Source: Lentinula raphanica
Taxonomy: Eukaryota; Basidiomycota; Agaricomycetes; Agaricales; Omphalotaceae
Length of the DNA: 64,000 nt
NCBI GenBank assembly: GCA_027919835.1
Contig: JANVFP010000005.1
Coordinates: 868,001-932,000 of the forward strand
Direction of reading: 5' to 3'
Both the position numbers and the translations under genes were made by a program. The notes under the pieces were generated by a model. The model saw only the letters and a program-made list of their open reading frames with translations. It was not told the origin of the DNA and ran no database searches. Numbering within the stretch: the stretch's first letter is position 1; each line of letters opens with the position of its first letter. Shown one piece after another: positions 11,529-22,540 of this stretch.

Positions 11529-13143
11529 TTATACGGCCTTCTTCTTAAACAGATAATGACCAACGCCCCATCTATCGAGAGATGAATAGAGTAACGAGGA
11601 CGATAGAAAGTTCACACTCACTCTTCACCCCCGTTGAAGTTGAATAACTCGGAACAGGCCATATAGAACACACGGAAGCTGTCCGAAGAGGTAAGTGATT
11701 TCTCGAACCATCGAACTACAGACAACGTACCGGTAAAAAGCTTGATCTCCCTCTATCGGATCTAGCCCCTTCGCCTTCGCATCGGCACGAAGTTCTGCAA
11801 GGCCAGCTAAGAGGGACGTTCAGCAACTGAGAGCAGGGTGCCAGCACTGAAGTAGATCTACCTTTCCCGTTCTTGTCTTGCAAGGCCAACCAGGATTCTA
11901 GGGTTCTGGAATAGTGAGTACCGTTGAGGTACCAGCTGCGCAAAAGCGTCAAGTCATCCTGGAAATACAACTAGCGCGCATTTTAGCTAAGGACGGTCTC
12001 AGTCAAAAGCAGGAAGAATCTACCATCAAGTCGTGAGAAGGCATGGTACCACCCGAAAAGAAATTCTTGGCCATCCAGTTTGTGTTGTCCTCTCCCGCCT
12101 CTTCGAAATGGTATGGCGTTGTGCGATGACAGAAAATGTGGATGAAGAGAAGCGATTCTGGAGTCTTGAGCCAGGTAGACACTTTCTTGAGAAGAATTTG
12201 GTAGTTCTTCATGTGTTCGAACATCTGAAAGCGTAGTCAGCTCTGTGTGCGATTGTAAGATATATCCATCATAAATCGCGTACTTCGATGGAGAGGATAC
12301 GGTCGAATCTTTCTGACATGTCAAAATTTGAAGGGCAGGAGTACGAAATACGTACCTGGTGGTCTCCGGAAAATCGAAAATATTCACATCTCCGGTATGA
12401 ATGACCAAGTTAGTGAGTCCACGAGCCTTGCTGGTCTCGTAAATATATTTCCTCTGCGTGGCGGAATTGGACAATCCGGTGATCTTGGAGTTGGGGTATT
12501 TCTACGGGTAGGAGGTTAGTGAGCGTCAATGGTTATTGTTACGTTGAATCTACGAACCTTAGCCAGATATAGGGAAAGACTGCCCCATCCTGAAAAGCAC
12601 GATGAGAACAACGCTATGGTCTACATACAGTGATAAGGCGCTTACCACATCCCAGATCCAGGATATCCAGACCATCCCGCAATTGGGCTTTGTCGCAGTA
12701 GCTTTCGAGCATCAAGATCTCGGCTTCTGCGAGAGTCTCTTTTCCGGTAGGAAACAAGCATGCCGAGTATTTCGCACACGGACCGAGAGTCGAGAGAATG
12801 AAGGCAGTGGACACCTAGATACATCAGAAAGCGATCAGAAGCGACGAACGAGTTTGTACCTCATAGTGTTGCTCGTTAGCCTTCTCTGGCACATCCGCAA
12901 TGGTAGTCCTTTGCTTCAAACCTTCGATCCAAGTCATCTTAGCCTCGTGGTTCGCCTGCAGGGAGCCATGATCTATTTCACGCAGTCGCTGACGCAGTAA
13001 AGCGCGAATGGTCGACCTGACGATGAAATCCGGAATGACTCCCTGCAACGAGTGAGTATTCAACGCGTTTTGAGGCAGTTTTTTATGCTCACTTTGTCAA
13101 GACCATCGTAGCCAAGTTGGAGAAGGTAGTCAGAAAGTGACAT
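11529..13143 (-). CDS. SAM-dependent methyltransferase, cyclopropane-fatty-acid-synthase-like
   Basis: Multi-exon gene of about 360 residues. The start ATG at 13141-13143 opens MSLSDYLLQLGYDGLD, followed by an intron and GVIPDFIVRSTIRALL. The SAM motif I reads ILDLGCGWGS, followed by SLYLAKKYPNSKITG, and a later SIEMFEHMKNY matches the CFA-synthase/coclaurine N-methyltransferase group. The C-terminus WGVGHYLFKKK ends with TAA at 11529-11531. This group methylates lipids or small amines from S-adenosylmethionine, probably in the cytosol. The start lies 177 bp from the coiled-coil gene on the other strand, so the two share a bidirectional promoter. The substrate cannot be read from the sequence. 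Confidence 0.85.
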
Positions 13144-13320
13144 CGTGGTGGTGGTAGAAGGTCAAGTCTTGTTGCGGTCTGTCATTGTTGGAACTCGCTT
13201 CATGGTAACAAGAGTCTTGTCGATGAGACCACCACGTGACGTTTTCATTGTGTAGAGTTTTGGGTTAAGCGCCGAGCCTCAATTTGAAATTTGTTTGAAT
13301 TCTTTCCTCGACAACCTCCG
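13144..13320. promoter_or_regulatory. short bidirectional promoter (methyltransferase / coiled-coil protein)
   Basis: Only 177 bp separate two divergent start codons. The core includes CACCACGTGACG near 13231, which holds an E-box-like CACGTG. Shared control is inferred from the spacing. Confidence 0.4.
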
Positions 13321-15612
13321 ATGCGACTTGGAATCTTCCGAAGGTTTTCGTATCTCATCCATCGCAGGACAAGGTCGGACTCTGCTCTCCTCACCCAACC
13401 TGCTCACAGTCCTGCTCCTCTGCCTTCTTCTTCGTCCTTGGACGGTCTCCCTCGACGCGACGGTCCATCAGCGGAGCATGTCCTCGATACTATTCTACCA
13501 ACTATATCCCCTCTGATGCCTATCCATGTCCCGACGCATACAGATCAATCAATTCTGCGCTCAACGGCACAATCATCTGCCGCGCCAGTTGAGCGATCTT
13601 CGCTTGAGGCTCTTGCTAAGTCTACCGAAAACAATCTGGACGATCCTATTTTTCGACTTTCTACGGCACGCGAACGCGCTGAAGAGTTAGCTGCTCAATC
13701 CGCTCAGCTCAAAGAGTCCCTGGAGGCCCTCCACATTCAATCAGATTCTGTAAAGCAGGCAATCATTAAAGCCAAGACCGACCTCGAACTCGCTCGCTCT
13801 CTCGCAAACTCTCAAAAACGCAAAAGTGCTGATCTTGAGCTCCAGGTGAACGCGAAAAGGCACGAGCTTGCTCAATGTGAAGCGCTCGCGAAGGCACTCT
13901 CCGACACTGAACTTGTATCTCTCGCGGCAATGGCGAAAAACACAACAGATTTCGAAGAAAGTGCCGTCGAAGCTATTTCTAACGCGGCTTCCAACGAAGC
14001 AAGTGTCTGGTCGAAAATCGTACAACTGGTTGTTGGTCCTCGGGCACCTGAAAACTACGTCAACGCTGTCAATATGACTCTGCAAGCTAGGCAGGAACTT
14101 CGCTATTGGAAAAAGGTTTCAAACTTCTGGAAGAAGACCGCCAGAGAAAGCAGTACCAACACGGGCGCCCCTACTCCTTCTGCTTCCAATCTTTCAGAAA
14201 TACAAGAATCCCTCAGCATCGAACGCAAGAAAGCAGTGGAAGACTTGCGCGAAAAGAGGAAAACGTTGGGTTTGAATAACAATCGCAACATTTCACCGTC
14301 TGTCAGCTCTTCAAACGATTCCGCCAAACTCGCATATCGTCTCCCAGATTCTCATCCTTCGTTTACCTCTGTCATGTCTACGATCTCCAACCTACAATCT
14401 GGTGATAGCTCAACCGCACAACCCTCGAATCGCCTTCCGCCTTTAGCGAGTGATATGTTCAAACAAGATCTACTATCTAGACATTCTAGCCAGCGGCTTT
14501 TCACTACCTCGTCGTATAAGTCTTTGTGGTCCCCTCCGACTGTGAGGCAAGCTCAGATGACTTCAAAACCTTCTGACAAGTCTCTTGGAAAGCGCAAGGA
14601 GATCGTAATTGATAGTGTTGACTCCATAGTAGGATCTCGCCTTTATCGTATTCCTACTGCTGCACAACTAATTGCACCCTCTAACAGCCGTCTTTTAACT
14701 CTTCTTCCAATTCAAATGCAAGCCAGATTGCAAGTTCGGCGGTAGGTCATACACCTTTTCCATTGTCCGAGATCGGCTGATTGGTGTTGGTAGGTTGCTT
14801 CGTCCAGCGGCCAATTGTCTAGCTGGGCGTCGTTCAGTTCCGATATTGACAAGGCTCCTCTCTCTCGTCTGTCGACAACGCCGAGCAATGCGTCCAATGC
14901 TTTTCAGCCCGTACATCACAGTCTACAATCGGCCGAACGTGCCTTGGAATCGTTCGAGCGTATCTGCAATCGATTCTCGAGCGGAAGCAACGTCGGTTCG
15001 CTTCAAAGTATCAGCGAGGAGTCTTCTCTTTCCAACGCAGCAGGGGTCGACCATGGACCTCAGATTGTTGTCCATATACCGGAAGAGCTCAGCTCAGAGT
15101 CACTTTCTTCGACATCGTCTTCGAGTGCTATATCGCGAGAAGATCCTGAACTTGTGCGACCTTTTGGCTCACTTTCGAACTTGAAGCGTGTCTCTGAAGG
15201 GCCCTTCGAAGGGGACATGACATTAGTCGAAAGTGGAAGTAATCAGGGCTTCGCAGTGGGTCAAGAAAACGATACGACGTTGATTGACGTTGAGCCACCC
15301 AGCAAAGCAGAAGACGAGACAAAAGATTTCGTCAAGAATGATGTCCACCAAGAGCCGTCTCCGATTCGGAAGAGAACTCGTCTTCCTATCTTCAAGATTC
15401 CTGATCGTCTATCCCAGATTTCCAGGATGACTGGGTCTTCATCCAAAAAGTCTCTATCATCTTTTCAAAGTCGTAACTCCTCCAATACGATATCTACTGT
15501 AGCTTCGAGGGAGATTACTGGCCCACGTTCAGTGAAGAAGTTTCTTGGTGGTATCCCCGCTCTTAAACCAGTTCTGCCCTTGCGCATCGTCAAAAAGGAC
15601 AAAGTCGGCTAA
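13321..15612 (+). CDS. coiled-coil, Ser-rich protein of unknown function
   Basis: Two exons (13321-14741 and 14808-15612; intron acceptor CGTCCAG) give 741 residues in frame. Residues about 100-260 form a long heptad-like coiled coil (ERAEELAAQSAQLKESLEAL and following), with a second charged helix near ERKKAVEDLREKRKTLG. The rest is Ser/Pro-rich and likely disordered. The C-terminus is basic (PLRIVKKDKVG). The ATG at 13321 is the first in the frame. The style resembles cytoskeletal or septum scaffolds, but I recognise no domain, so the function is left open. Confidence 0.75.
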
Positions 15613-15994
15613 GTAGTACTGTTTCCTCCTTCGCATAGTACGATGTTACATAATTTGTTTCTGTGATTTGTTCTGTGAATTCGATAGCTCGTTGTGTTAA
15701 TATGTGTCAATCCTTAATTCATGACTACACTGAAGAATCATTCAATGTGAGCTTCGACAGTCAAAGCTATACATAGTTCTACAAATGCTGAAGGTAAGTA
15801 CGATAGATACCTCGTACATATATACTCATAGATCTTCAACAAATAAAGCACATACCTACATGTAATCTACTCAAGAGGCAAGAAAGAACAAGAAAGGCGG
15901 TGAGCGTACAGAGCAAGAACAATATTAACGATTCCAAGATTCAAACAGAAAAGGGAGGGGGAGTCCAGAGAGGAATAAAAAGAGGGGAAGCGTC
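15613..15994. other. intergenic between convergent genes
   Basis: About 380 bp, AT-rich 3' flanks of two convergent genes. No gene seen. Confidence 0.6.
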
Positions 15995-18647
15995 TCAAAT
16001 CGCTTCCGGGTGTTTTTCAAGCGTGCTGATACTTCTCCCGCCGTTGACATGGTCTTGCGAGGCAGTATCGACGGAAGCGTGGCGAGGTGCGTACCGTTCT
16101 TCTAGCACAAGGCCTTCCTCTGTAGGTGGTGCTCGGCCAGTGATTTGGAGTCTAAAGCAGATTCAGATGAATCGCAGATTCTTAAAACGAATAAAGCAGA
16201 ACAAACTCACATCCAAAGAGGGAAGATACTACCGGGGGGTATAGTCCATTCTTCCGAAGCATCGTAGTTGGGGGGTACAATCCGTTCGTTCGATAGCTTG
16301 CGAATGACCCAAGGAATGAAGTTGATGGCAACGTAAGAAAGGATACCGGCAATGAGACCATAGGCAATGCTAAATTTCATGAATAATGAGATCGCATGAA
16401 GATGGAAACGCCGAGGGAATGAAAACGCACTTGTATGACAAGGGAATGATAATCAAAGTGATAAATGCTGGGACTGCATCACCAATGTAATCCCAGTTGA
16501 TTTCCCGGACACTAAATGATTTCAAAAGAAAGATGAGCATTCAATGTCAGAGTTCAACAACTGCAACCGCGCTCCGGGGATTGGACGTACTTTCTGATCA
16601 TGAGAGAACCGACTATTATCAGCGCACCCCCGGTTGCCCACCCTGGAATTGAGGCGAAAATTGGGGCGAAGAAGATGGAGACGAAGAAGGCTAGACCGAC
16701 AACGATAGCGGTTATCCCAGTCTTGCCACCCTCTATTGAGAACGTAAGTTACAGAGAGCAAAGGCGGGTCCAGAAAAAACATACCGCTGATACCAGTGGC
16801 ACTCTCGATGAAAGCGGTCACTGGGCTAGTACCAACCAAAGCTCCCATGCTAATACTGAATGCATCAACGCAATAAGCCATGGTAGAGCCCTCGAAGTCT
16901 AGGGTGACCGGGTCTCGAAGTCCAGCAAATTTAGCCATAGAATATAGGGTACTACCGGGCAAAAACATCGCGGTAAGCAACAGCCAACGGTGAGAAGGCG
17001 CAAGGAATTACCCGGTTGTGTCTGAAGCACGTTCTTCAGCGAACAAAAATAGACATAGAGAGATACAACGTACCCAGAATATCGACATATAGGAATGTGA
17101 TTAGAGCATACCAAACTCGAGGATTTCCATAATTATACTGTAACATGCTTCAGCACTGGATCCGGGAAACCCGGAGAGAGAAAAAAATCCTTACATCGAT
17201 GACATTGCCAACTTTGCTGAGGGGATGGAAAGTTACGACTTGTTTGAAATAGTCGAAAAGAGCATCGCCAGCATCGGTATGAGGGAAATATGTTACGGCC
17301 GTCGGTCGTGGCCAAGATATAATCGACACGAGGAAGATGCCAATCAGAATAGCGCCCCGTACGCGATAGAGCATGAGAAGCACGGTGAGAATGCTGGAGA
17401 ATGAATTCTGAGAAATCGAAGGAGGCGTTGATTGAATGGAGTTCTTACCCTCCGAGAAATATACCAAGCCACATTGTCGGATTGCGAAGTTGTCCGTGCG
17501 CGCAATAATATGGTAGGTCGGCACTGACATAATTGTCGGGGGTACAGCCTCCTAGACCGACAAGGTTTGTCGTATCCCCACCAATGACACCGAGACCAGA
17601 AGGCGCTGTGGGGTTCAATCAGAATGTGGGCGGCGCAGAGTACAGATCACAGATATGCTCACACAGGCCAATGAAACTGGGAAAATCATATGAGTTACTG
17701 TTCGGGAGAAGATATCGACAACACTCACGCTATGAAAAGACCAATTCCAGCACCAACAGCTAGTACTAAAGACTCGGGGATAATCCGGACTAGCCATTGA
17801 CGAAGTCCAAGAAGGGAAAGGGCAAGGAAAATCCAGCTAACACGGAAATCACAGTCAATGGGTTGTGTAAGATGGTTGATACATTTGAAATGTCAGAAGA
17901 CGTACCCCTCTAGGAAGACGGCGGCAAGGGCTTCTTGATATGTGACCATTCCAGTCCCATGAAAGCCCACAATTGAGTAAGCAAACTAGTGGAAAGATGA
18001 GAACGCGAGCTTGAGAAGAGTAGCTGATGGAAGTACATAGGCGTTGAGTCCAAGCCCAGGGGCCATGCCGACTGGTAGATTGGCGAGCAGACCCATCAGG
18101 AATGAGGATAAGGCAGCCATCGACGCTGTCGATATGATAAGGTCATTACGGACGTCGTTCACACACGCTAGGTAGTCGGTATCCGTAGTGCAGGAGGGGT
18201 CCGTTGTGTTCGTGCAAACGCAGGTTCCTCCTGAATCCGAAACTATGGAAGCGTTGACCGAAATCTATATGAACAGATTGGATGAGCATTCCGATAAGAA
18301 AGGGGAGGGATACGAACGATATAAGCCATGGCCGCCTGCGGAAAAGGTCCCTGAGTTATATTTTCTGTCTGAACGGATGACTTCCGCACGTACCCATGTT
18401 GTGAGACCAGCACGAATTTCCGTCTGTGAAGTATAAGGTTAAGATTGAGGCTGGTGGAGGAAGTAGAGCACACTCACCACAAAGCGTGAGCCTACTCGCT
18501 CTTTTGGATGTCCAGAGCCCTCCAGTTTGAACCATCGACCAACAGGAGAAAAAGCAACCTATATCGCAAGCTTGAGATAAGGAGTTGAATTTTGGGAAAG
18601 AAAAACGAGTTTACTTGTGCATTGAGGCGATCAACAAAGTTGACCAT
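15995..18647 (-). CDS. purine permease, AzgA family (adenine/guanine/hypoxanthine transporter)
   Basis: Multi-exon membrane transporter of the NCS2/AzgA group, which imports purine bases with protons across the plasma membrane. The N-terminus [20 protein letters not shown] is typical. Next come a Cys-containing loop ([12 protein letters not shown]), the conserved [34 protein letters not shown] and [15 protein letters not shown], several hydrophobic helices, and the tail [20 protein letters not shown]. The last exon, after a GTGAGT intron, encodes a hydrophilic tail ending in TGA at 15995-15997. All key AzgA segments are present. The start lies 227 bp from the divergent kinase-like gene. Confidence 0.88.
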
Positions 18648-18874
18648 GGTGAAAAGGAAAGGGAGGTACGCAGTGGGAGGAAGGAAAGAAAGAAATAGGG
18701 AGATGAGAGAATTGAAGGAAGCAAACCACTTAACTTGCCATCAAAAATGATCTGAGAAAAAGTCGAGTAAAGTTTTTTGAGCGATGGACCGCACATGTTT
18801 ATCTTATCTTATCTTACTTCTTTTTCTTCCCCACAAAGTTGATCGATTTCCTCTGCTTTTTGCCATTGGACTTG
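18648..18874. promoter_or_regulatory. shared promoter region, permease / kinase-like gene
   Basis: 227 bp between divergent ATGs, with a pyrimidine-rich tract and the repeat TTATCTTATCTTA near 18800 (GATA-type core on the minus strand: TAAGATAAGATAA). GATA factors control nitrogen and purine uptake genes in fungi, so regulation of the permease by nitrogen source is a reasonable inference. Confidence 0.4.
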
Positions 18875-20139
18875 ATGCAAAATCCTTGGCCTTCTTCGCC
18901 TCCGGCAACGTCTGCAAACTCCTTGTCTGCGCCAGATGGCTTCGTCCGACCTCCTCCTCCGTCCATGATGCACGTCAAGCGCGTCACGCTGACCTCTAAA
19001 AAGAACTGGTGGATGGGTGTGTCATTCGATGCAATTCTTGTATAGCATCGATTGATAGTTTGTTCCTTGCAGTGGAGATGGATGAAGACAGCGAGAATAA
19101 ACCATCTGCGTCCACAACGGAAACGAATGGGGATCCTTTCCATTACAGTTCAGACCATGTTCACCATGACATCAAACGGGAACATACGAAGACTCCTCCT
19201 CCTCCTTCTACACCGGGGCCTACCATGCCTCCAAGGGACTACCGGATCCCTCGCCATCCGAATGCTATATTCTCCTTCCCTACTCCCACTGCATATTCCG
19301 CTCCTTCAGCTAATCCTACTGCAACTCTCGCACCCTGTGCCAACGGATCTGCCTCTGAGCTGTTCAAATGCATCGTGAAAAAGCCAGACGTGGTGCAGAT
19401 GGAGATCAACGACGAGATGCAGTCAAACGCGTCTGATGTGACTGTACAGTTTCTGGCCGAACTCAGAGTCTATACGACTGTCCAGACCCATCGCAATATA
19501 TGCACGTTTCTAGGCTCACTCGAAAATGTAGGCATGGTTCTTGAATATATCGACGGACGGACGCTCTTCGATGTCATCTCCGTTAGACCTAAGTTGTCCA
19601 CTCTGAAGAAAATCGATTTCCACAATCAGCTCCTGGATGGTTTAACACATTTACATTCTTATGGCCTCAGTCATGGAGACTTGTCGTTACTCAACATTCA
19701 GGTTACCAACTCGTCAGATACCATCAAACTCTTGGACTTTGGTCGCTCTGTATCTGCAGACTCCGTATACGCAAATCCAGAAGCAGAGCCTGTAGATCCT
19801 TTTACCCTACTCGCAAAACGAACGTCGATTTTCTCTCCCCTTCCTCCTAGCAAAACTGAACAAATCCACCCTGGTACTCGTCCGTTCTGTGCACCCGAGA
19901 TTCTCCGTGGGGAATGTCAAGATGCACGACTAGCGGACGCGTACAGCTTTGGGTTGATTATCGTATGTCTAGATCGTTGCGAGACTGTTGATTTGAAGCC
20001 TTGGGATCAGCGGAAGGATCTCTTGCCCAAGGATTTATTTGAGGATTGCTCGGTGTTCGAGGATCGGGCACGAGCATATTTGCAGAGATGGAACTCCCGT
20101 CGCAGGCTGGTCAAGGAAGATATAATGAGTCTTCCGTGA
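18875..20139 (+). CDS. protein kinase-like protein
   Basis: Two exons (18875-19016 and 19073-20139) give 402 residues. The N-terminal third is Pro/Ser-rich. The C-terminal kinase domain has the catalytic loop HGDLSLLNI (HGD in place of HRD, near residue 248), the Mg-binding DFG in LLDFGRS (near 268), the APE motif in FCAPEI (near 320) and the DAYSFG helix-F motif. The N-lobe glycine loop is not obvious. The ATG at 18875 was chosen because the 56-nt intron at 19017-19072 joins its frame cleanly to the main exon; the ATG at 19078 is an alternative. Similar HGD kinase-like proteins are common in mushrooms; the substrate is unknown. Confidence 0.75.
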
Positions 20140-20423
20140 AACGACTTGATTTTCATCATTGGGGGTCTTGTGAGTTGGTTTGTTGACTCAAAAATTGGTG
20201 ACGAACGTTGTACGATCGAACTAAAAAACAAGTGTACTATTATCACAGAATACCCAGCTCATACCTAGCTCATACCATCTATCAATGATTAGTATTATTA
20301 TTTTTGCTGTGTTCCTTTGAGAGTAGCGTGAAGATCAAGAAGAGGGCCAATGTGGCAGTGCAATGACTTCTGTTGCCGGACCCCGGCCGATTTTGTTCTC
20401 AACTCAGAGTCACAACGTCGACC

Positions 20424-21865
20424 ATGGCTATGGTTCATCCCTCTCGAATGGGCCTTGTCCCTCAAGATTCTTCCTCTCGCAGAAGGTCACCTTCTCCACC
20501 ATCCTCTCGTCGAAGCATCTCTCCAAGGAGAAAACCCGATGCACGCAGTAGCCATCGAGACAACTTTGACGACAGGGACAGAAACAGAGCACGGGATAGA
20601 TACCCCAGTCGTCAAGAAGACGACTACGACGATGACCGAAGTCGGGGAAGGAACAGAGACAGAGAAAGGGCGATGGACAGAGGAGAACGTAGAAGGGCTA
20701 GTCCTAAATATGAGGACTATGGGCGACCATCTTCGCCCAGGAATGACTCTGCGCCTCGGCAACAGGGTGAAAACATGTATCCGACCCGAGATAGGCCTGA
20801 CTTTCAAGGACGGGAACCACCTCCGCACAATGGATATGCCTCATCACGGAGCGGTGGGGGCGCAGATTTCTTCGAAAGGCATGTCTTGTTTCCATGAATC
20901 TAAGCTCCGGTACTGACATTACTCGCAGTCGCAGACTCCAACGCGAAACTATGACGGTCAACATCTGGCCTCCATCTCCGAAAGCTCCTACTCGAGATTT
21001 GTATGCTCTGCTATCTCTTCTCTCTCGGCATTCTTGACTGAAGCATTTCCATAGATCTCCCAAACGAAGCAGCAAAAAGTCCAAACGACAACCCTCGATC
21101 TCCTCCGACACGGATTCTGAAGAAGAAGAACGTCGTAGGCGAGAGAGGAAGGAGCGCAAGAAGCGGAAAGAGCAACGGAAAGAGGAGAAACGAGAGAAGA
21201 AAAGGAAAAGGTCCCGGAGTCGACGGAGAAGCGATGACGAGGAAGAGTATCGCCGTTCAAGAAGAAAGTCATTCAGCAAAAGCAAGTCGCCACAACGAGC
21301 TGCTTCCAGATCCAGACGAACACATAGTCCCTCACTTCATAATGACGATGACGAGTGGGTCGTCAAAGATACTGGCTCTGGAGCTATGCTTCCCCCTCCT
21401 GTCCCAATTCCTGAACAGGCTCATCCAACGAATCCCAATCATGACGTCGGCTCAGATGAGGACGACGACCTCGTCGGACCCCAACCAGCCCCCAGAGCCA
21501 ACGCCAAGCGCGTTGATGAGCGCTCGTACGGTGGAGCTCTGCTTCGCGGTGAAGGTAGCGCCATGGCTGCCTTCTTACAGGATGGAACGGAAGCGCGTAT
21601 CCCCCGACGTGGTGAAATCGGTCTCACCTCGGACGAGATCGCGAAATACGAAGATGTGGGATACGTGATGAGTGGAAGTCGGCATCGCAGGATGAATGCG
21701 GTCCGTATCAGGAAGGAAAACCAGGTTATTAGTGCTGAGGAGAAGAGAGGTATTTTGAAGTTGCAGAAGGAAGAGCGGGAGAGGAGAGAAGCTATTCTTA
21801 GGGAAGAGTTCTCCGAGCTTGTGCAGGAAAGCTTGAAGGGTGCGGAAAAACCTAAGGCAGGCTGA
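20424..21865 (+). CDS. NKAP homologue (NF-kappa-B-activating-protein C-terminal domain, splicing-related)
   Basis: Three exons (20424-20878, 20929-21000, 21055-21865) give 445 residues. The N-terminal half is Arg/Ser/Asp-rich, like SR-type nuclear proteins. The middle is a Lys/Arg/Glu helix. The C-terminus carries the diagnostic NKAP domain: SYGGALLRGEGSAMAAFLQ, IPRRGEIGLTSDEIAKYE, VGYVMSGSRHRRM and RKENQVISAEEKR. NKAP acts in spliceosome function and RNA processing in the nucleus. The first intron must use a GC donor (AG/GCATGT at 20879) to keep the frame into SRRLQRE...IWPPSPKAP; no in-frame GT alternative exists. The start ACCATGG has a good Kozak context. Confidence 0.9.
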
Positions 21866-22540
21866 ACAGTCCTGTCATAAGGATGTATCTAGTTTCGTCC
21901 GCGAAGTAATCGATTGCTTCTGCTCTCAGCAAAACAAGAAAGATACCCCTTACCTAATTGCGAGTCGGGTATGTACACTTCCATCACATCTCCTTTCATC
22001 TTCGCTCTACCTCATCGCCTCTCAGTTGACGAGATAGGAATCACCATGCTGTAACGCAAGAAGTCTATAATTCGTGAGCTTAGCTTGAACTCTTCCTTCG
22101 GATACACTGATTGACCATTCAGGTATCATCATTTAGATCAGTGTGAACACTCCATTCAAGCATCGGAACGCACGATCACGATGCCAAACTCTGATTGTAC
22201 TGGATAGTCTGCTCCTGACATGCTCCTGATATTGCCGCCCTTACAGCCTGCAGAACGTTTCCCATTCAACTGTTCCTAACCAGCTCGGGCCGTCCCCACC
22301 ATGCTGAATTCGCATTATTCCATGTGGGACGATCCACCCACATACGGTTGCTTCTTCCTGCAAATCTGCATCTGAAATGATCACCTGGCGTGTGCTCACA
22401 AAGTCTGTTGGTCATCAAGTCACCACCTTCAACTTTAACGAAGTGATTTAAAAGACCAATGGTGCTTGACGTCAAGTCTGGCGCAATTTTGCTTTCCTCT
22501 CACTCTTTCACTTGGTTTTCTCTCCTGGAACATCTTGACC
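21866..22540. other. intergenic, promoter region of the aldehyde dehydrogenase gene
   Basis: No gene found on either strand. A pyrimidine-rich stretch lies just before the ALDH start. Confidence 0.6.

Noticed and set aside
14795..15184. Alternative frame over exon 2 of the coiled-coil gene
   Set aside because: The Ser-rich frame to 15612 is longer, has a good splice join and ends cleanly; this frame ends early.
20350..20916. 188-codon plus-strand frame over the 5' part of NKAP
   Set aside because: Shadow of the Arg/Ser-rich NKAP exon in another frame.
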